64,000 nucleotides of DNA from Platerodrilus igneus (taxonomy: Eukaryota; Arthropoda; Insecta; Coleoptera; Lycidae). The stretch lies in assembly GCA_036346225.1 (NCBI GenBank), contig JARFIW010000139.1, positions 992,001 to 1,056,000 on the forward strand. The letters run 5' to 3'. Each line of letters begins with the position of its first letter. The first letter of the stretch is position 1. This document shows, in pieces, positions 35,607 through 45,806 of this stretch. The notes under the pieces are model-generated. The model made no database searches. It worked only from the letters and a program-made list of their open reading frames with translations, and was not told the origin of the DNA. The translations under genes and the position numbers were made by a program.

Positions 35607-35974
35607 CTTACTGAAATTTGCGCAGATTACAAAAGCGAACGTTGGAACATGAATTCTTGTACACAATAATTAAATTGGAAACGTTTTGATTTTTAATTTT
35701 TTCATTTTGTTTTATTCTGTTACATTTATTTCATTTTATTTTGTTAGTTTTTCTGTCATTTTATAATTTTTTTGTGTTATTTCGGTAGCGCTACACTTGT
35801 CTTTCTTAACATCCTTTTTCTTGTAACTACTGCATTTTATAGGTAGCGCTACCTTTATAGCATTATAACAATTGTAGGTTTTATAAGATGTTATATTAAT
35901 ATCTATTTTTTTATACATTTGTACCATATATTATGTAAAAACCTAAAGTTTTAATAAATAATAATAATAATAAA
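35607..35974 (+). other. LINE 3' UTR and TAA-repeat tail
   Basis: T-rich 3' sequence follows the ORF2 stop and ends in AATAATAATAATAATAA at about 35,952-35,974. A short repeat tail of this kind is a plausible 3' end of the LINE. Confidence 0.55.
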
Positions 35975-36116
35975 GCACACACGCGCGCGCGCACACACGC
36001 ACACGCATACCTTCGCGTTTGTGTGTGCGTGCGTGCATCCATGCATCCGTGCACTCGCGCTCGCGTGCGTGTGTGCGCGTGCGCACGCACGTGCGTGCTT
36101 GTGTATGTATGTGTGT
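35975..36116. repeat. Alternating purine-pyrimidine microsatellite
   Basis: A ~140-bp run of mixed CA, CG and TG/CG steps with an internal change of strand bias near 36,018. Long alternating runs with CG and CA steps favour Z-DNA and are unstable in length. It creates long Arg/His/Thr-rich frames that are not genes. Confidence 0.85.
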
Positions 36117-37296
36117 CGCAATCGTTTCATTTTGATCATATCTGATCATCAACAACGTTTGACAAAATGTATTTCAACCACAAATCTGTAATACTTTACA
36201 AATGAAGATTTCATAATGTAATGTTACATATGTCGAAAAATATTATTTCAGATATATTGTATTACAAGGAAAATATTTTATCAATCTGATATTAACCGCA
36301 ATCTTTTAGAAAGATTTCATCCATTGCAGAAAATAGAATGTAGGAAAATTTCTACAAAATTTCTATAGAAAGGTGTAAGTGATAATCGATCTTTTAAAGT
36401 ACCAAAAACTAAATTGTGTAGCGATTCAATTGCAAAATAAGCAGATAATATGTTAAAACTAAATAATAAGAAATGTGTCAAACTTTTCCTTCCAAACTGC
36501 AAATGTTCTTAAATTGTAATTTGAATGGCAGTTAGATTAGTTTAAAATAACATCTTCCGCAATAACGTTTAGTAATTGTATAAAAAATCCAATTAAATAG
36601 CTAATGGTTTGTAATCAATTTGTCTGAAGAGCACCACTGCAGATTTAATGTTTGGACAAACAAAATAAATTGTAAAAGTAAAGGTATTTATTTGGGCACT
36701 CAGTAACATCCACATGATTCATTTTTAATACCGCTGGAAGTTAAAAGATTCATAAACGCGAACCAAGTTTTCCCTACAGAACGTTAGTTTGATGTATAAT
36801 GAACAAAACTTTACTCGTAAATTGAAAGAAGTTAGGTCACTCCATCATGAACCTTAACATTTAGAACGTTTTTCCCATTTTTCATGTTTTATGCGTTTGC
36901 ATACCTAGAGCGCAGTGTAAAACTTTAGGGTCGCTCCGTTCTTGAAAATTTAGCTTCGATATGAGATTACTGAAAGATTCTACATCGCAAGGGGCTTGAC
37001 AAAATTAAAATTCTAAAAAACTTAATAAAAACCAATAGTTGTATTACCTGCGTGTCGTTACACCTCAATGTCGTTTTGAGAATAACTGTTCTAAAACCTT
37101 TTTTTCTTTAAATAATTAGAAACAAAGTTTAATTCCTCAAAAGCCAGTTTAGCAAAAAAAACCTGTTTGAAGAGGACCATGTTTTAAGTTTTTGTAAACA
37201 ACTTCTAGAAAGCAATATCGAGAAGAGTCATTACCATTTTAATAAGAGTTAACATTTATTATTGTGAAAATAGTGACGGTTTAGAAACCGCCAAAA
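36117..37296. other. Nothing recognised
   Basis: AT-rich sequence without supported gene or repeat. Confidence 0.5.
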
Positions 37297-38499
37297 AGTT
37301 GTTACGGTAAAACCGTAGCATAAACGAAAAGGATGCCGGATGCCTAACGTAGTCGTAGATTGGGAGTGGGTGTAGGATTAAACAAGAACGAATATATCGA
37401 ATAGCTGAAATAAAAAAGGTTAGGTTATGTAGAAATGTAAACAATGACCACACCTTAATCGGTCTGATATCAGTATTTATAATAATAAAAGTAAAATAGC
37501 CTAACTAGATAGTTTATTCATGGAAGGTTGAGTGGGGTTTGTTAATACCAATTATTTATAGGTACGGTACTTATGACAGTTTTCTTTACAATTTTAAAGT
37601 ACAGTTAATGCTTAACTCAAAGAAATAGGTTACCATAATTATGTAACCCTCTCACTAATAATTCGTAATTTACAATTTACGGCAAGAGCTTTATACACAT
37701 TTAGAAACGTTTCCAGATACGCACCAGCTTTACAATCTCTAATTGAAATTTAAAGTAATAATGTAAACAAGAAATATTTATGGTAAACTCTGTTTTCTAT
37801 AGTTGTTAAGATCTAACATATATTATAATCTTAAATTCATGGGCGTATAGCGGAAGAATTGAACTATGTTAACACGAACAAACTCTAAAAGTATCAGTAA
37901 CGGAGTTCGGGCTCCTAGCAGCAATATACATTAGTGTATTTAACGATTTGAGTAGTACTTGGTACATATAAACGTAATAAAAAAAGATATTCTAGAAGGA
38001 TCTCACCAAAAGTGATGTAGAACAGATGCAGCACCACCAATTCGAATTGCTCTGCGGACAGTCGAATTGTGACCAATCATCAGCCATTATTACGTCAACA
38101 ACTCCGCACAAGCAGCAACCAGTACTCCAGTAAAGCGGGAGAGCGGAAACCAAAAGGTATACCTCAGGTAGGTAGAAACAGTACGAGTATAAAGTGAATT
38201 ATCCCTTTTCTGTATAATACAACGGAAATCCATCCATAAGCGAGCTAAAAATCAGGCACAAACTTTTGAAACTATACAACTAAATGGCGGTTACTTACCA
38301 ATTAACCAAAAGGAAGAAATTCGAATAGGAATTGGTAATTGCTTGCTTAAATTTCAAGCACAAGACGAAATATAAAGTAAAACCTAACAATGGTATCAAA
38401 ATTTTTTTCTTGTGACAATTGTCAAATATTCAGCACCGCTAACTAGATATAACAAATTTAGTATTAATGCATTTACAGAGTAACATGGGTTGCCTAATT

Positions 38500-38702
38500 A
38501 CAATGCATTCTGAAGTTAGGATAAGCGAGTAAAGTAGCGATAATTTTTTGGCAGCATCTGGAATTAGTGAGATATTTAAAATAGCTTTCCTCATAAAGTC
38601 CACCCCTTTGCTAGTCGACAACTATGGAGATTTATATGCTGAAGCCCGTTGAGTGCCTAGTCCTTTGCTAGTAGAAGGCTGAGGAGTTGTTGGTGCTGCA
38701 AT
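38500..38702 (-). pseudogene. Degraded C-terminal tail of pogo transposase
   Basis: Below the stop at 38,703 the minus strand continues with PTTPQPSTSKGLGTQ-like and STSKGVDFMRKAILNISLIP-like residues in the same frame, interrupted by stops. This kind of Ser/Pro-rich tail follows the catalytic domain in insect pogo-like transposases. It suggests the original protein ran to about 38,500. Confidence 0.6.
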
Positions 38703-39041
38703 CTAACGAGAAATGTTTGCTGATGAATTCGGGTCTTCTAGAATAGGGTCCAAAGGAATATCCGACGTATTAGATGGAGAATAATCCAAAGAAACGGTGT
38801 CATGTTTTCCTCCGTGGTCGTTGGAAGAAAGAAAACTAGTCGGCGCAGGTAATTGAACATCAGCATCTGTGTGGTTTTCTATCTCGCCAGCAACTTCTTC
38901 CAGTGGAATATTTGTTATGTCGCTTGCCAGGTAGTCCAGGTCACTAAAGATGTTTTTGTCGAATGGATAAATTCCTGAACATCTAAAACCAGAATGTGCT
39001 ATTTCATAGCGTGCCACTCTTTTAAAGGCCTGCAATGTCAT
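38703..39041 (-). pseudogene. Pogo transposase C-terminal segment, frame-shifted
   Basis: This frame overlaps the end of the main transposase frame and continues it: FKRVARYEIAHSGFRCSGIY followed by PFDKNIFSDLD is the usual block after the DDE domain. The shift is one base, within GGCCTTTAAAAG near 39,025-39,035, a run prone to error. An acidic tail follows. Confidence 0.8.
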
Positions 39042-40104
39042 ATTCCGTTATTCTTGCACATGAGTTAGCTCTCATCCATACGCCACATTGTTCGTTGTAT
39101 GCATTCTTAAACGGTTTCATAAACGAGCGATCCAGTGGCTGGAGCTTGTGAGTCGTCTGAGGTGGGAAGCTAATTAAATGAATGCTACTAACTCTGCAAA
39201 AGTTTATTACTTCTAGGGTTTTGTGACTACTATGCCCATCAACTATAAGCAAAATCTGTGCTTCTTCTGAGGACCGGGCAAATTTTTTGAAGTGAACCAA
39301 CCACTTTAAAAAGAAGTCACTATTCATCCAGCTTTTAGGCTGTGCCACACCCCCACTCTCAGGAGGAGCGTTTATCGTAAGTCTTTCATTCATTCTTTGC
39401 CTCGGAAAAATAAAAAAGGGGGGCACAAAATACCCCATAGCACTCATGGAGAACACAGCGGTGATATTTTTCCCTTGTTCAGCTGAAGTAAGCTTTCCTA
39501 CTTGGCGAACATTCTTTTTTGCCAAAATCTTGGTATGCTTCTGCACAGTTGCCACGCCTGTTTCGTCGCAGTTAAATATGTTTGATAGCGTGAATTTGTA
39601 CTTTTCTAAGAGTTGTTCTAGATTATTAAAAAACAGATCAACTGCTTTGTTAAATCCAACTGCACGCATTAAACTCGTTGACTCTGCTGTTCGTAATCTT
39701 AAATCAGGGTGTCTTTTTATGAAGTCATAGTAGAAGTGTTTGCCAGCGGATTTCCTTTCTGTATTAAGCCTGTGTGGTATTTTAAGATGCTCAACTAAGT
39801 CAAAGGCTAATTTTAAAAACTCCTTCTTCGTCAGTGGCATGTACCTATTAGCTAAGTCTTTGATATGCTCTTCTAATATGTTTTCAAGTTCCACGGAGAA
39901 TGTTTGTTCGAACCGTCCTAATTTAGGTTGCATTTCTATTTCTTTCCCCTGCTCCAGCAATTTTACTTTATCGTATAGTGTACTCTGTGGTATACGACAT
40001 CTTGTGGAGTCTTCCCTTTTTAAAAGCACGTTATCAATTGCAGTTTTTAAATTAGCTTTGGCCCAGCAACCCTTCTTTACTTTACAATCCATCGTGTTAT
40101 CCAT
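39022..40104 (-). CDS. Pogo-type transposase (DDE_1), 360 codons open
   Basis: The protein would bind the transposon ends and cut and rejoin them. The ATG at 40,104 starts MDNTMDCK. Residues ~12-50 resemble a psq-type helix-turn-helix (IPQSTLYDKV). Residues ~70-147 fit a CENP-B-type DNA-binding domain (FYYDFIKRHPDLRLRTAE). The DDE_1 catalytic core follows with D180 (NCDETG), D289 (IVDGHSSH) and D325 (LQPLDRSFM), giving about 35 residues between the second and third acid. All three catalytic residues are present. It ends in one frameshift at ~39,030, after which the family C-terminus continues in the next frame. It is the best-preserved coding sequence in the window and may be young, or its one break may be an assembly error. 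Confidence 0.85.
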   Translation of the reverse strand: MDNTMDCKVKKGCWAKANLKTAIDNVLLKREDSTRCRIPQSTLYDKVKLLEQGKEIEMQPKLGRFEQTFSVELENILEEHIKDLANRYMPLTKKEFLKLAFDLVEHLKIPHRLNTERKSAGKHFYYDFIKRHPDLRLRTAESTSLMRAVGFNKAVDLFFNNLEQLLEKYKFTLSNIFNCDETGVATVQKHTKILAKKNVRQVGKLTSAEQGKNITAVFSMSAMGYFVPPFFIFPRQRMNERLTINAPPESGGVAQPKSWMNSDFFLKWLVHFKKFARSSEEAQILLIVDGHSSHKTLEVINFCRVSSIHLISFPPQTTHKLQPLDRSFMKPFKNAYNEQCGVWMRANSCARITEYDIAGL

Positions 40105-40200
40105 TAATTAACACCTGAAACAAATAAACCTAACTATAACTTCAATTACGATGTCTTAATCTTAAATTCTTCGTAACCGGTTTTACGGTAAAAACAACTG

Positions 40201-40849
40201 TCTAGTGCTAGGGGCTTGCGAAGTCACTTTATATACAAAAATGAAGAATCGTGGTTGAGTTGTCCCTAGTTTAAGTGCTAAAATGCGTCCCGAACTTACC
40301 AATTAATAGTAAAACTGTTTCACTCAGTCACTTTTAATTAATGTCTTCACTTTACCAGCGAATTAAGTTCACCACGTGCTTCACTTTCGAGCGCAAACCT
40401 GCAATAAACCGTCTTAAATCACGACTGGCGCCTTACTGCTTGCTCCCCAAGTAGTGACTGCGTAGTAATGTCTCACGCTATCGTTTGCGATGAATAACTG
40501 AGATGGCGTTGCATGTTTCTGATTTATAATGCAAGTGTCCGGTACTAGGTGCCGTCCGGGGCTTGGGGACTCCTCCCTATACAATGCATTTTAAATAGAG
40601 TATTCTTATATAAAAGGATGAGTGTCTTTTGCTATATCGTTGACCACTAGAGTAAATAGAGTGCATTTCAATATTTACCTATAAAGGATGCAATTATCTA
40701 TGTGGGAAGCTTCAGATAGTATTTTCTAGCTAAACTTTGATGTAACTATTCTGTAGAAAAGCTATAAATATAAGTAGTTGCTATTGCGGACTCAGCCAAA
40801 TGCCAAGATAACTCTTCGGTGCATCTTATTATGTCTTTCCTAAACTAGC
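40201..40849. other. Nothing recognised
   Basis: AT-rich sequence with no supported gene or repeat. Confidence 0.5.
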
Positions 40850-41160
40850 AATTCCCTCTTAGAAGGTTTTGAGGTAGTAGGCCATAGTGAATCGTTGCGT
40901 TAATTTTGATTAAGTGATCAGAGATGAACTCATGCTTTTGGAAACCAAATTGCTATTGCCGTCATCGACGAGTTGTGTTTCAAGTACCATATTGCTCCTA
41001 TATTGACCATTTGTTCTAGCACCTTCTTTATATGGCTTACTAGCGATATAGGTCTATAATTTTCTGCCCAAAAATATCCTTTCACAGGTTGGCCTAATGT
41101 AACTGTTTTAGTATAATTCCAATCCGTAGTTTAACCCGTGCCTTATCCAAATTGCATCAT
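40850..41160 (-). pseudogene. Small LINE reverse transcriptase fragment
   Basis: On the minus strand 41,064-41,035 reads ENYRPISLVS, continuing as HIKKVLEQMV; this is the first conserved RT motif of a non-LTR element. Downstream residues (FISDHLIKI near 40,925) fit the following motif weakly. The fragment is short, carries stops and matches none of the other LINEs in the window closely. The family cannot be named. Confidence 0.6.
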
Positions 41161-41740
41161 AAAGATCTATTCAGGCTTGCTAACCCCCGTTTTCGGATAT
41201 TTTGTAATATGAAACTATTGATTGATTGTTTTCCAGTAACGAATTTTCTGGAAATAGCCAATGCATAATCAATTTATTTAAAAGTAAAGTGCCAGTTACT
41301 CGCTTGAGTTACGTTATATTTGAAATCCAAGACTAAAATGAGAAAGCAGTGATTATCAATATGATGTTGGCTATATGCTTATAAGATAGAATACATACAC
41401 TCTCTTTCGCGTACAGAACTAATTGATTTCTCGTTATTACTGCGTAGTTGTAGAGTATTCAGTTTAATTACTTGTCCTTTGGATATTTCACCAAAGATCC
41501 TTTTACGAAATGGTTTTATTTTAGAAAAGTTATTTTCTCACCACAACTTGTTGGCATTGCAAAGAGGACTACGGACAACAACTCTTTTAAAAGCTATCAA
41601 GTTACCGTTATAGTTATTTTTACAAGAAGAACCTATATATGTAGTTTTCGTTCATGATTGCTTCAACTGACTTGTCTCCATCAAAGAATGTATTTGCTGA
41701 GACCTCTGTTTGATACTCAGGTAGCTACTTTGTTATGTAC
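41161..41740. other. Nothing recognised
   Basis: No supported gene or repeat; one 61-codon frame at 41,472 is unsupported. Confidence 0.5.
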
Positions 41741-42440
41741 AGTTTTGGCACCACGGGATCTACATTGTGCCTTTCATCTAACGAGGACACATTTTTGAGA
41801 AAAATACTTGCCTAACATTTTCGAGCCGTATCAGAAATCACACCCTCGGGCCCTTGGAATCAGCAGTCATACGCAAACCTATCTGATACACGGAGTCGTC
41901 TCGTGAAACACCCCCCTGCATTTGATTTTCCAATGTTCCACCCGAATATACTACATTGACTAGGAGGTAAGTGTTCTTTACTTAAAAATTTTGAATTTTC
42001 TTAAACACTTGCTTTTCCAAGCTAGGTCGGGAACTTTAACGTGACTGGCAACACACACACGGGACCTACATTTTACCTCTCATACGAACAAGGGCATATT
42101 GTTGTAAAAATGTTCGCTTAGTAGTAACATGCGAACCAACTTTGTTACGGAGCCATATGCATTGAAGTCCCCCTACATGCGAGTTTTTTACCTAAAAAAT
42201 TTTGAATTTTGCCGAACCCTTGCTGTTCCAATCAAGATAGGGATCTTTAAAGTGCGTGCAACACTCATTCACGGGACCTCCATTTTACCTCTCATCCGAA
42301 CGAGGGCGTATTTTTGTGAAAAACGTTCGCCTAACATTTTTCAAGCGGACCGTGTCGGGATTCGAACCCTGTACTTTGGGCGTAGTAGTCACACGCATAC
42401 CAACTACATCACGGAGCCGTCCATTGAAGTACCCCGCTAA
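41741..42440 (-). repeat. Tandem SINE units (about 2.6 copies)
   Basis: Three body segments of the SINE seen at 491-798 follow one another in the same orientation. They run 41,741-41,900 (degraded, with tRNA head remnant), 41,905-42,150 (body nearly complete, head reduced to a short CCAACTTTG...GGAGCC remnant) and 42,151-42,420 (body and full head). Head remnants recur at ~250-270 bp spacing. The third head has an intact B box GGTTCGAATCCC and A box TGATGTAGTTGG. Confidence 0.75.
42349..42419 (-). pseudogene. tRNA-like SINE head, third unit
   Basis: It matches the head at 724-794 except for about ten substitutions. The acceptor-like and B-box parts are better preserved here. Same joined body, so not a real tRNA gene. 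Confidence 0.65.
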
Positions 42441-43880
42441 AAATTCTGTTTCGATAAAGTACCGAAAACCTCGACTGAAATTATCTCGGACGTCGTCTAG
42501 TCTTGAACTACGGTGATTTCTATGGGAAAGGCCTCAGAAGGAATGACAAGAAAGTGCAAAACCCGAGATCAGGAAAGTGATTCTGGCCTAAAATTCACTA
42601 GAGAAATAATCTCCCGCACTTAATTTGTTTTGACCAGTCTTACTGAGACTTTGAAAGGAAAATTAGATGTTGTAAATTAACATGCTTTTGTCCAACATAA
42701 AGTTGTCGATTTAATGAAAACAAAAGATTCATAAAAATAAAGGTATCCAGCCTGGTGAAGTATTATTCCAAACGTTTTTGACCAATCCCAATCATTTCGA
42801 TTCGTTTCTTCAAGGTTAATTAGCTTACTCAAAATATATGTTATCTCTTTGGGTCGTAGTAATAAAGTGTTCTATATAAAAAATTGATCTTCTCTCTATA
42901 CACGATTTGAGATATTTTCTACAGAATTTGGATAGATGAATTAAAATTGTAAATTGAAATTACTTGAGTCGCTTTTCTCTAATATATGTAATACTTATCT
43001 TACTGAAAGGTTAACTAGAACAGGAAAAAGGACTCTTCGTTTTCTGAATCAGCATAAATTGAGTGTGAATTTCTTCGTGCCAAGAATGTGCGGCTATAGG
43101 CCCCAGCGTTATACATTTTTAATCAAAACAAATGAATCATAGAACTAAAAATTTAGAGTACAAACAAGCCATGATATCATTTCTAAACCTACAGCAGCTA
43201 TAATGAAATTGACAACCTTTGAGTATAGTATGAAGAAGATACAAAATTAATCCTCCTTAGATCAGGAATGCATGTATCCTGAAAATTAAATTTCTTAAAG
43301 GAAATAGCTCTTACCCTATTGATGAAATTTTCCAATACAGAAACTATTAAAATGAAATATGATTATAAACACGTCAAAGGAATGTTACAACTTATAGAAC
43401 TTTAATAATGAACAACCATTTATTACAAACAAAACAAATGCACAGAAAATATTTTTTGTGCGGCCGATACAGAAAACGCGTATTTCCAATCATTTTTCAG
43501 CTCGAAACGTACATTATTGTCGAGCTAGATAGATAAAGTGACATAAGAGATCGGAAAAATGACATAAGAGCTCGGAAAAATGATTGTCGGGCTTAGATGT
43601 GAACAATTACATTAAAAATAAAGTAGGCATAGTACGTCAGTGGCCAGAACAGTACTGTTTTTATCTGTCAGTAAGTTCTTGTGAATTAATTTTACAAGCT
43701 TATCAATTATTCAAATATTAAAAATTTTAAATATTGTTCTAGTTGTATTATTGTCAAATTATTTATGGCTGCGCAAAAAAATTTTGTACGCGAGTTACGA
43801 TATATCAATAAGTAGCAATAAAAAGCTTAATTCATAAGATACTTGTAATACGATATTTTGTAAGATGTATCTAAACCGGT
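42441..43880. other. Nothing recognised
   Basis: AT-rich sequence. A ~24-bp motif ending ACATAAGAGCTCGGAAAAATG occurs twice in tandem near 43,540-43,580. No supported gene. Confidence 0.5.
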
Positions 43881-45806
43881 AGGTGTCAACTTGGACCCTT
43901 AGTTTGCGACCGTCCAGTAGGTTGAAACGAATTTTCTTTCAGATGCACTAAAAGCACCAGCCCTACGTTGTGAGCCAGTGAAACTTATTTTACTTATTTT
44001 TTTGACGGGCTGACACTACAACTACTAGTGGCTTCAACTAATCTCACGCATGGGCGCTAGTGTAACGTCTTTCTTTAATTTTCAATGGCTTTACGTTGCC
44101 AGCGCCAATGAAACTATTTACTTAACACATATAACTGACCCTAGAAGTTGGGTGTCAGCAAAACGAAGTCTTCCGACGTAACTAGGGGTCTATTCCTTGG
44201 GTAGAGCTATGAGCAATGGGGGGTAAGTCGAAATCTGTTGGGGGGTCACACTCAAACTAAAACAAATAGGCGCCACCAAGTCCAGGTTGATTCATGTTAA
44301 TAGCATGGCATATTTCTAAGGGCGGACGTGGAGACCCAAAGAAAAAAAGATCGCCTTCGGTGACAAAAACCTGTCTTAACAGAATAAGACGCTGTTCCTG
44401 TAAGAAAGAATAATAATTAAGTCAACATAGAAAATGGGAACACTGTTTGTGTCCCTCAAATATGCCTAAAAAAAATGTAAAAAGAATATTTTCTACATAA
44501 GGGTGGCACCAAAATTCAACTCTTATTGCTTTTCGGTTGTTAGGTTTGATCACACTTGATCAAAATAAAAAACTTTAAGCTTGGGTTAATAATTTACTAG
44601 AAAGAATTCCTTTATCTTTAAATAAAATTTAATGCAACAAAGTTAAATAATTACTTGAAGTAGTTTGTAAATTTAAGGTAAGGTTTATCAACCTGATTCT
44701 TGAACAAATATATTACAACAAAGTGTAACTTGTTACACTAATATTTTCTAACCCATTCAGATCTGTTTAGGTCGATTACATTATCAAAATTAAAATACAA
44801 AATTTTCTCGTTAAGTTAAATGTGCTAATTTCAGTTTAAAATGAAAATGTTCACAAAGATATTCTCGTTTTCAAAGGTGGTAGTAATATAATACTAAGCA
44901 TCTGCTTTCAAAGATACAAGTGTCAGCAGCATATTTCAAATAAACAAGTGACGTAGTTACACCTGTTATTTTATACTGAAGCAACGTGTTGTTTTTTACA
45001 CAATAAAGTAAGTGAATTTTAAGTTTGGTACTGGGAAATCCAGCTTAGTAACAGATAAAGTGAATAACAAAATCGTATTTCTACGTATCGAAACAAAATA
45101 GCGTGCTTCCTGGATGAAACACAAAAGAATTTCTTAAAGCTACTACGAACCAAACAAAACTACTTTCCTAGACTGGATTAGGACGTGCATCGCCATGCGG
45201 TACTAACTGCTTACATCCTATCAAAGTAGTATCTTGGCTCGGAGCAACAAACGATCTCCTATAAATTAGATCTGCTTTCCATCCTCTAAATACACGTGTT
45301 AAAATGAAGTGGTTTTCTTAACGTTGATTCAAAGTTCTAAGTTCTTGTCGTTTAAATTCTCATCGCCTAAATTTTGTAGCGTAATTTTTCGTCGTCTAAT
45401 CTTGGTTGCGCTAAACAAATTTTCAAATTAAATACTATAATAACGAGTATACATTACCAACCGTTATTCAGAAAATGTCTCACTCAATCAAACCGACCCG
45501 CAGGTCACTGGCCATTGTCCTTGTAAACATCTTGCTGCTTCTTTTACCTATGGCCGAGTGCTTATCCCGCGCTCTCGGACGATGGGAGGATCCTAAGGGG
45601 GGAGTTGTCATTCCTCTCAATGCGCTTGCGACTGGGTGTGGAATACACCGACATCCAAAACAACTAGACTAACGAGTCAAGATGCTGTTACAATGTAAAA
45701 TTTTAATTGTTAAACGTATTACGACTTTACTTAATAAAGGTGTTTAACTATTGTCGTACCTTTAATGAAGAGATTTATCAATTCGAAAATAAAATTGTTA
45801 CAAGGT
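43881..45806. mobile_element. Inverted second copy of the LTR-like element
   Basis: In reverse orientation this matches the element at 31,947-33,793. Its right end, read inward, is TGTAACAATTTTATTTTC, identical over 18 bp. Further anchors are ATAACGGTTGGTA near 45,462 and TTTTGATCAAGTG near 44,550. A ~70-bp block ending at CTCCACGTCCGCCC near 44,330 is about 90% identical. AGGT flanks both sides (43,881-43,884 and 45,803-45,806). The left end reads GTCAAC directly after AGGT, so the first T of TGTCAAC seems lost or merged. Other parts have diverged strongly, so it is a different subfamily or an older copy. The element itself spans about 43,885-45,802. Confidence 0.7.

Larger units (their letters stand above)
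37297..40200 (-). mobile_element. Pogo-superfamily DNA transposon, ends tentative
   Basis: The transposase at 38.5-40.1 kb lies between possible terminal inverted repeats. The right end, read inward, is CAGTTGTTTTTACCGTAAAA at 40,181-40,200; the left is AGTTGTTACGGTAAAACCG at 37,297-37,315. A CAG start is typical of pogo elements. However, the left end lacks the CAG, the flanking TA duplication is not clean, and the left sequence is partly palindromic by itself. The coding assignment is strong, but the element borders are uncertain. Confidence 0.45.

Noticed and set aside
35977..36112. CRISPR-like or other spaced repeat array
   Set aside because: No spacer-repeat periodicity; it is a simple-sequence run, and the genome is eukaryotic.
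35943..36155. Arg/His/Thr-rich frames of 62-70 codons
   Set aside because: They are translations of the alternating microsatellite.
39446..40111. Plus-strand frames of 94 and 123 codons
   Set aside because: Antisense shadows of the pogo transposase.
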